A DNA stretch of 64,000 nt from Flavobacteriales bacterium. GTDB taxonomy: Bacteria > Bacteroidota > Bacteroidia > Flavobacteriales_E > Vicingaceae. The notes beneath the pieces are model-generated. The model saw nothing but the letters and a program-made list of their open reading frames with translations. It searched no databases and was not told the DNA's origin. Shown piece by piece: positions 60,684-64,000 of this stretch; position 1 is the stretch's first letter; every line of letters starts with the position of its first letter. The translations under genes and the position numbers were made by a program. Location: contig JABTUP010000001.1 in assembly GCA_015075325.1 (NCBI GenBank), positions 215,135-279,134 on the forward strand, read 5' to 3'.

Positions 60684-62450
60684 ATGGAAATAGATCAGCT
60701 CATATTTAAAGGTATTTACGACTTCTACAAAAAACTAACTGTAAAAGTTGATGAGGAGGTAGTGCAACGAACTGTTTTTCTTGAACCTTTAAAACCTCGT
60801 TTAACCATTTTATCAAGAGCATTAACTGGAAAACAAAACGAAATTGTTACTTCAGAAAGAGAAGGCGGTTGGTCGGGTTTAACTTTTTACTTACCAAAAT
60901 CCATTTCGTTTAATTCAACCATTGAAGATAACGTAAATTATTACCTCTTCAGGGTGCTCTATTTATCTGTTCAACAAAAATTGAATTTAAATTGGGATAC
61001 AACTAAAAATTACAAAGACAGTGAATCGCAACAGCAGGCTTTATTAAGTGCTGACAAGGTACTCACACAATTGTTTATTGAATACCCAAATATTGAAGAA
61101 ATATATCAAAAACAGAAAGAAAACATTACCAATTTTTACGCTCAACAAAAAAAAGAACCCGATTTTTCTTGGCTTTATGGAAGATGGATGAAAAAAAATC
61201 CACATTTATTTGAAGCTAACAGCTCTTCTTTAGACAATAATACGGAAGCAATTGAAAAACCAGATATTACTACCGAAATGGATGCCAATCCGAGCGATGA
61301 AGTAGAAACGGTTGCTATAAACCAAAAACAAATGGAAGATAATGTTGCCACAAATAATTTTGAAAAAGTTGATACCCTATCCGAATTTAACGGAACTTTT
61401 AAAGAAATGGATGGTGATGATACACTAAGCGACGATGAAGAAGCCATTAGAGAACTGAATTTAAAACATACCGTTAGAACCGACGAAAAAAATCATTCGG
61501 TTTATAAAGCAGAATTTGTAAACAGCAAAGCAAACATTATTGTTGAAAATAAATTAGATGCTGGATACTTTTTACATTATGATGAGTGGGATTACAAAAA
61601 CAGAGTTTACAAACCTAATTTCTGTAAAGTTTACCCAAAAAAGGTTGATGAAAAATTTTCGAACTATGCTGTGGAAACACTGAAAAAAAACGAAAAAACA
61701 AAAAGGGCATTGCTAAAACTTTTTACACAAATTCATAACGAATATGAAAAAGTTGAACGAGTTATTAGTGGCGAAGAAATTGATTTAGACGCTGTCGTTG
61801 ATGTTTTTACTGATATGTATTCAAAAAAAACACCATCAGATAAAATATATATCACCAAACGCAAAAAGAAAAAAGACTTATCGGTTCTTATTTTAATGGA
61901 CACCAGCCTTTCATCAGAAGGATATACCAATAACGAAAAAGTATTGGATGTAGAAAAAACATCTGTTTTGTTGTTTGGAGAAGTGCTAAGTGAATTTGGA
62001 ATTTCTTTTCAAATCGATACATTTTCATCACGAACAAGAAACAATTGCTCATACAAAAGCATTAAAACATTTAACGAAAGTTGGATAAAAACTCGAAACA
62101 GAATTGGAGCCATTGAAGCCGAAGATTACACCAGAATTGGAACAGCACTTCGGCATGCAGGAAAACTTCTTGAAAAAGAAAAAACCAGCAGAAAATGGAT
62201 TATTCTTTTATCGGATGGAAAACCCAACGATTATGACACCTACGAAGGAAATTATGGAATTGAAGATGTAAAAAAAGCACTTCAAGAACTAAACAATAAA
62301 CATATTCATTCATTTTCACTAGCTATTGAGGCACAAGCAAAATACTATTTGCCACAAATGTTTGGACACAACAATTACAATATCTTGCCCAAACCCTCCG
62401 ATTTGCCTTTTGCTTTTGGAAAGTTTTATAAAAAAATTTTAAATAGTTAA
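60684..62450 (+). CDS. norD: NorD, VWA-domain NO reductase activation protein
   Basis: A 588-residue cytoplasmic protein. The N-terminal part (residues 1-200) is helical, residues about 200-260 are an acidic Asn/Asp/Glu-rich linker (MEDNVATNNFEKVDTL), and the C-terminal VWA domain has the MIDAS DTSLS near residues 406-410 (VLILMDTSLSSEG), then YTRIGTALRHAGKLL and WIILLSDGKPNDYDTYEGNY. It partners NorQ in maturing NorCB. Length fits NorD. It starts directly after the carbonic anhydrase stop codon. Confidence 0.95.
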   Translation: MEIDQLIFKGIYDFYKKLTVKVDEEVVQRTVFLEPLKPRLTILSRALTGKQNEIVTSEREGGWSGLTFYLPKSISFNSTIEDNVNYYLFRVLYLSVQQKLNLNWDTTKNYKDSESQQQALLSADKVLTQLFIEYPNIEEIYQKQKENITNFYAQQKKEPDFSWLYGRWMKKNPHLFEANSSSLDNNTEAIEKPDITTEMDANPSDEVETVAINQKQMEDNVATNNFEKVDTLSEFNGTFKEMDGDDTLSDDEEAIRELNLKHTVRTDEKNHSVYKAEFVNSKANIIVENKLDAGYFLHYDEWDYKNRVYKPNFCKVYPKKVDEKFSNYAVETLKKNEKTKRALLKLFTQIHNEYEKVERVISGEEIDLDAVVDVFTDMYSKKTPSDKIYITKRKKKKDLSVLILMDTSLSSEGYTNNEKVLDVEKTSVLLFGEVLSEFGISFQIDTFSSRTRNNCSYKSIKTFNESWIKTRNRIGAIEAEDYTRIGTALRHAGKLLEKEKTSRKWIILLSDGKPNDYDTYEGNYGIEDVKKALQELNNKHIHSFSLAIEAQAKYYLPQMFGHNNYNILPKPSDLPFAFGKFYKKILNS

Positions 62451-62455
62451 TTATC

Positions 62456-63040
62456 ATGACAGAAACAACCATTACAGATAAAAAATCAATTTATTATCCG
62501 CCAGGAGGAATCCTTATTTGGTTTCTTATTCTTTTAGAAATTTTTACTTTTTTGGGCGGTATTTTCGCTTTTCTTTTATACAGAAAAGACGCTTTAGAGG
62601 AATTTAAACAAGCACAAGCTTTGTTAAATCCATTAGTTGGAACAATAAATACCTTAGTTTTAATTACCAGCGGCTATTTTATGGCAAACAGCATACATCA
62701 ATTAAAAGATGGTAAAAACTTACAATCAAAAAAATCGACACAAATAGCCATGCTGCTGGGTATTTTGTTTTTAATTATTAAAAGTGTTGAATTTTATGGT
62801 AAAATAAGCAGTGGCATAGGCTTTACACACAACACTTTTTTTACCTTTTATTGGCTAATGACAGGATTTCATTATGTTCATGTATTGTTTGGTGTAGGTT
62901 TATTAGCATATATGCAAAAAGCCATTTCTAATGAAAAATACAATGCCAAAAACATGTTTGATGTAGAAAGTTCGGCAACCTATTGGCATTTGTGCGATTT
63001 AATTTGGATATTAATTTTCCCCATACTTTATCTTTTATAA
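62456..63040 (+). CDS. norE: NorE-like cytochrome c oxidase subunit III family protein
   Basis: A 194-residue inner-membrane protein with five hydrophobic helices (GILIWFLILLEIFTFLGGIF; INTLVLITSGYFMANS; AMLLGILFLIIKSVEFY; FHYVHVLFGVGLLAYM; WHLCDLIWILIFPILYLL). The FHYVHVLFG and ATYWHLCDLIWI motifs are those of heme-copper oxidase subunit III. Within the nor cluster it corresponds to NorE, which aids NO reduction by an unknown means. It is 5 bases after norD and 2 bases before norF. Confidence 0.92.
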   Translation: MTETTITDKKSIYYPPGGILIWFLILLEIFTFLGGIFAFLLYRKDALEEFKQAQALLNPLVGTINTLVLITSGYFMANSIHQLKDGKNLQSKKSTQIAMLLGILFLIIKSVEFYGKISSGIGFTHNTFFTFYWLMTGFHYVHVLFGVGLLAYMQKAISNEKYNAKNMFDVESSATYWHLCDLIWILIFPILYLL

Positions 63041-63042
63041 CC

Positions 63043-63288
63043 ATGAACAAAGAAATAAAAATAAACACCATAAGTTGGTTAACATTAGTAGCATTAATTG
63101 TAGTTAGTTTTTTTATTGCAGAAACACATCAAACTCACTTATTTTTAATCATTAGTTTACTTTCAGCAATAAAATTCGCAACCATATCATTTCAATTTAT
63201 GGAAGTTAAACATGCTCACCTTGTTTGGAAATTTATTTCCATTTTATTCATTATCACATACTTATCAGTAATCTTTTTAATTTCTTAG
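63043..63288 (+). CDS. norF: NorF-like cytochrome c oxidase subunit IV family protein
   Basis: An 81-residue membrane protein, ATG 63043 (MNKEIKINTISWLTLVALIV), chosen over an upstream codon that lies inside norE. It has three hydrophobic segments, the last ending WKFISILFIITYLSVIFLIS; the QFMEVKHAHLVWK loop between them is typical of the COX4/NorF family. It is the probable last gene of the norQ-F transcript, 2 bases after norE. Confidence 0.85.
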   Translation: MNKEIKINTISWLTLVALIVVSFFIAETHQTHLFLIISLLSAIKFATISFQFMEVKHAHLVWKFISILFIITYLSVIFLIS

Positions 63289-63297
63289 TAAAAACAC

Positions 63298-63344
63298 ATG
63301 ATAATAGTCATAAATTTTTCTTCCAAAAAGCACAACCTATATTG
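63298..63344 (+). promoter_or_regulatory. FNR-like site and promoter region of nirS
   Basis: ATGAT-AATA-GTCAT at 63298-63311 is a degenerate FNR box with the same spacing as the second norC site. TATATTG at 63338-63344 resembles a -7 box at a fitting distance of about 40 bases. The remaining 114 bases to the nirS start are AT-rich without another recognised signal. Confidence 0.45.
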
Positions 63345-63458
63345 AGTTCAATCATTTACAAGAATAAAAGACCTCAATATCTTTATATCGTAAATTAAAG
63401 CATGCTAAAAAACGTAAAACTAAATCAATAATCTAATCAATAAAAAAAATTAAAAAAC

Positions 63459-64000
63459 ATGAAAAAAAAGCATTTATTGTACTTATCAATTGCAGGTTCA
63501 ATGGTATTGTACAGCTGCGGAGGTGATGAAAAACCTAAAGAAGACGCAGTAGAAACAAAAACAGAAGGAATACAACTTAGCGAAGCAGAAATGCAAAAAG
63601 CATCAGAAATATATTTTGACAAATGTGCTGGTTGCCACGGATCATCTCGTAAAGGTGCAACTGGTCCTCACTTGTTACCAGATGCTCCTGAAGGAGATAA
63701 AGCTCCAGGAACAAAATTATTAGGAGATGCTGGTTTAAGAGCATTTATTGAAAACGGTACACCAGGTGGTATGCCAGAATGGAAAGGAATAATGACTGAT
63801 GAAGAAATTAGCTTAATGGTTAAATTCTTACAAGTTAACCCTCCAGCAGTACCAGCATTTGGCATGAAAGAAATCAAAGAAACTTGGAAAGTTATTGTTC
63901 CGGTTGCTGACCGACCAACAAAACCAATGCACAAAAGAAACATCGACAACTACTTTGGTGTAATTATGCGTGATGCTGGTAAAGTAGCAATTATTGATGG
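63459..64000 (+). CDS. nirS: cytochrome cd1 nitrite reductase, N-terminal part (continues past window)
   Basis: About 180 residues are visible from ATG 63459. The start MKKKHLLYLSIAGSMVLYSC is a lipoprotein signal with acylated Cys20, followed by an acidic linker. The cytochrome c domain has FDKCAGCHGSSRKGATGPHL (Cys56, Cys59, His60) and GGMPEWKGIMTDEEI with the probable second ligand Met. The d1 domain begins VADRPTKPMHKRNIDNYFGV, then IMRDAGKVAIIDG, the NirS beta-propeller start. It reduces nitrite to NO for NorCB. Lipid anchoring is unlike the soluble periplasmic NirS of Proteobacteria. Confidence 0.93.
   Translation, partial: MKKKHLLYLSIAGSMVLYSCGGDEKPKEDAVETKTEGIQLSEAEMQKASEIYFDKCAGCHGSSRKGATGPHLLPDAPEGDKAPGTKLLGDAGLRAFIENGTPGGMPEWKGIMTDEEISLMVKFLQVNPPAVPAFGMKEIKETWKVIVPVADRPTKPMHKRNIDNYFGVIMRDAGKVAIID

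Noticed and set aside
63342..63351. TTGAGTTCAA upstream of nirS as an FNR box
   Set aside because: The half sites match, but the spacing is 2 bases in place of 6, so it does not fit FNR binding; the site at 63298-63311 fits better.

Overview
The window is AT-rich chromosome of a member of the Bacteroidota, most likely order Flavobacteriales. The evidence is: a secreted amidase with a type IX secretion (T9SS) C-terminal sorting domain; Bacteroidota promoters of the TTTG / TAnnTTTG type (clearest before the tRNA-Glu gene and two toxin-antitoxin operons); few Shine-Dalgarno sequences; several TTG starts; a short archaeal-type prolyl-tRNA synthetase; a FadL-like porin next to a Tyr/Gly/Trp-rich secreted protein and proS; and an ECF sigma factor followed by an anti-sigma/beta-barrel protein.

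Layout. 1-5.9 kb: hydrolase, thioesterase, small barrel, T9SS amidase, PhoH. 5.9-8.7 kb: accessory patch with a HEPN-like gene cut by a complete IS982-family element, a 39-nt 3' remnant of tRNA-Phe, a YefM-YoeB toxin-antitoxin pair and a palindromic mini-element. 8.7-15 kb: unknown secreted protein, thiolase, (p)ppGpp synthetase/hydrolase, glycosyltransferase, lipoprotein. 15-20.6 kb: a four-gene export operon (PapD-like chaperone, two small subunit-like secreted proteins, a 1022-residue outer-membrane usher-like protein) that looks like an uncharacterised Bacteroidota chaperone-usher analogue. 20.6-36.4 kb: mostly housekeeping (helicase, rsmD, MATE pump, AsmA-like, rarA, folD, ffh). 36.4-39.9 kb: an OmpA-like lipoprotein whose last 41 bp recur 2240 bp downstream, bracketing a DUF4143 ATPase and a PIN-domain toxin-antitoxin pair. 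40-55 kb: porin, proS, tRNA-Glu, purL, sigma/anti-sigma module, class II ribonucleotide reductase.

55.2-64 kb (right edge): nitric oxide / denitrification cluster. It holds ric (di-iron Fe-S repair), an NsrR-like Rrf2 regulator, an FNR-like regulator, norC, norB, norQ, an alpha-carbonic anhydrase, norD, norE, norF and the start of nirS. NirS would reduce nitrite to NO, NorCB would reduce NO to N2O, NorQ/NorD would mature NorCB, and Ric would repair NO-damaged clusters. A perfect FNR box precedes norC. Two things are odd: norB is out of frame by one base in an A-run near its start, and a periplasmic carbonic anhydrase sits between norQ and norD.

Scattered between genes are several degenerate repeat families (GGAAG/ACTGA words, GAGACGCA palindromes, ATCTGCG words). 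In two places they appear to have become coding sequence, inside the asmA-like gene and at the 3' end of folD.
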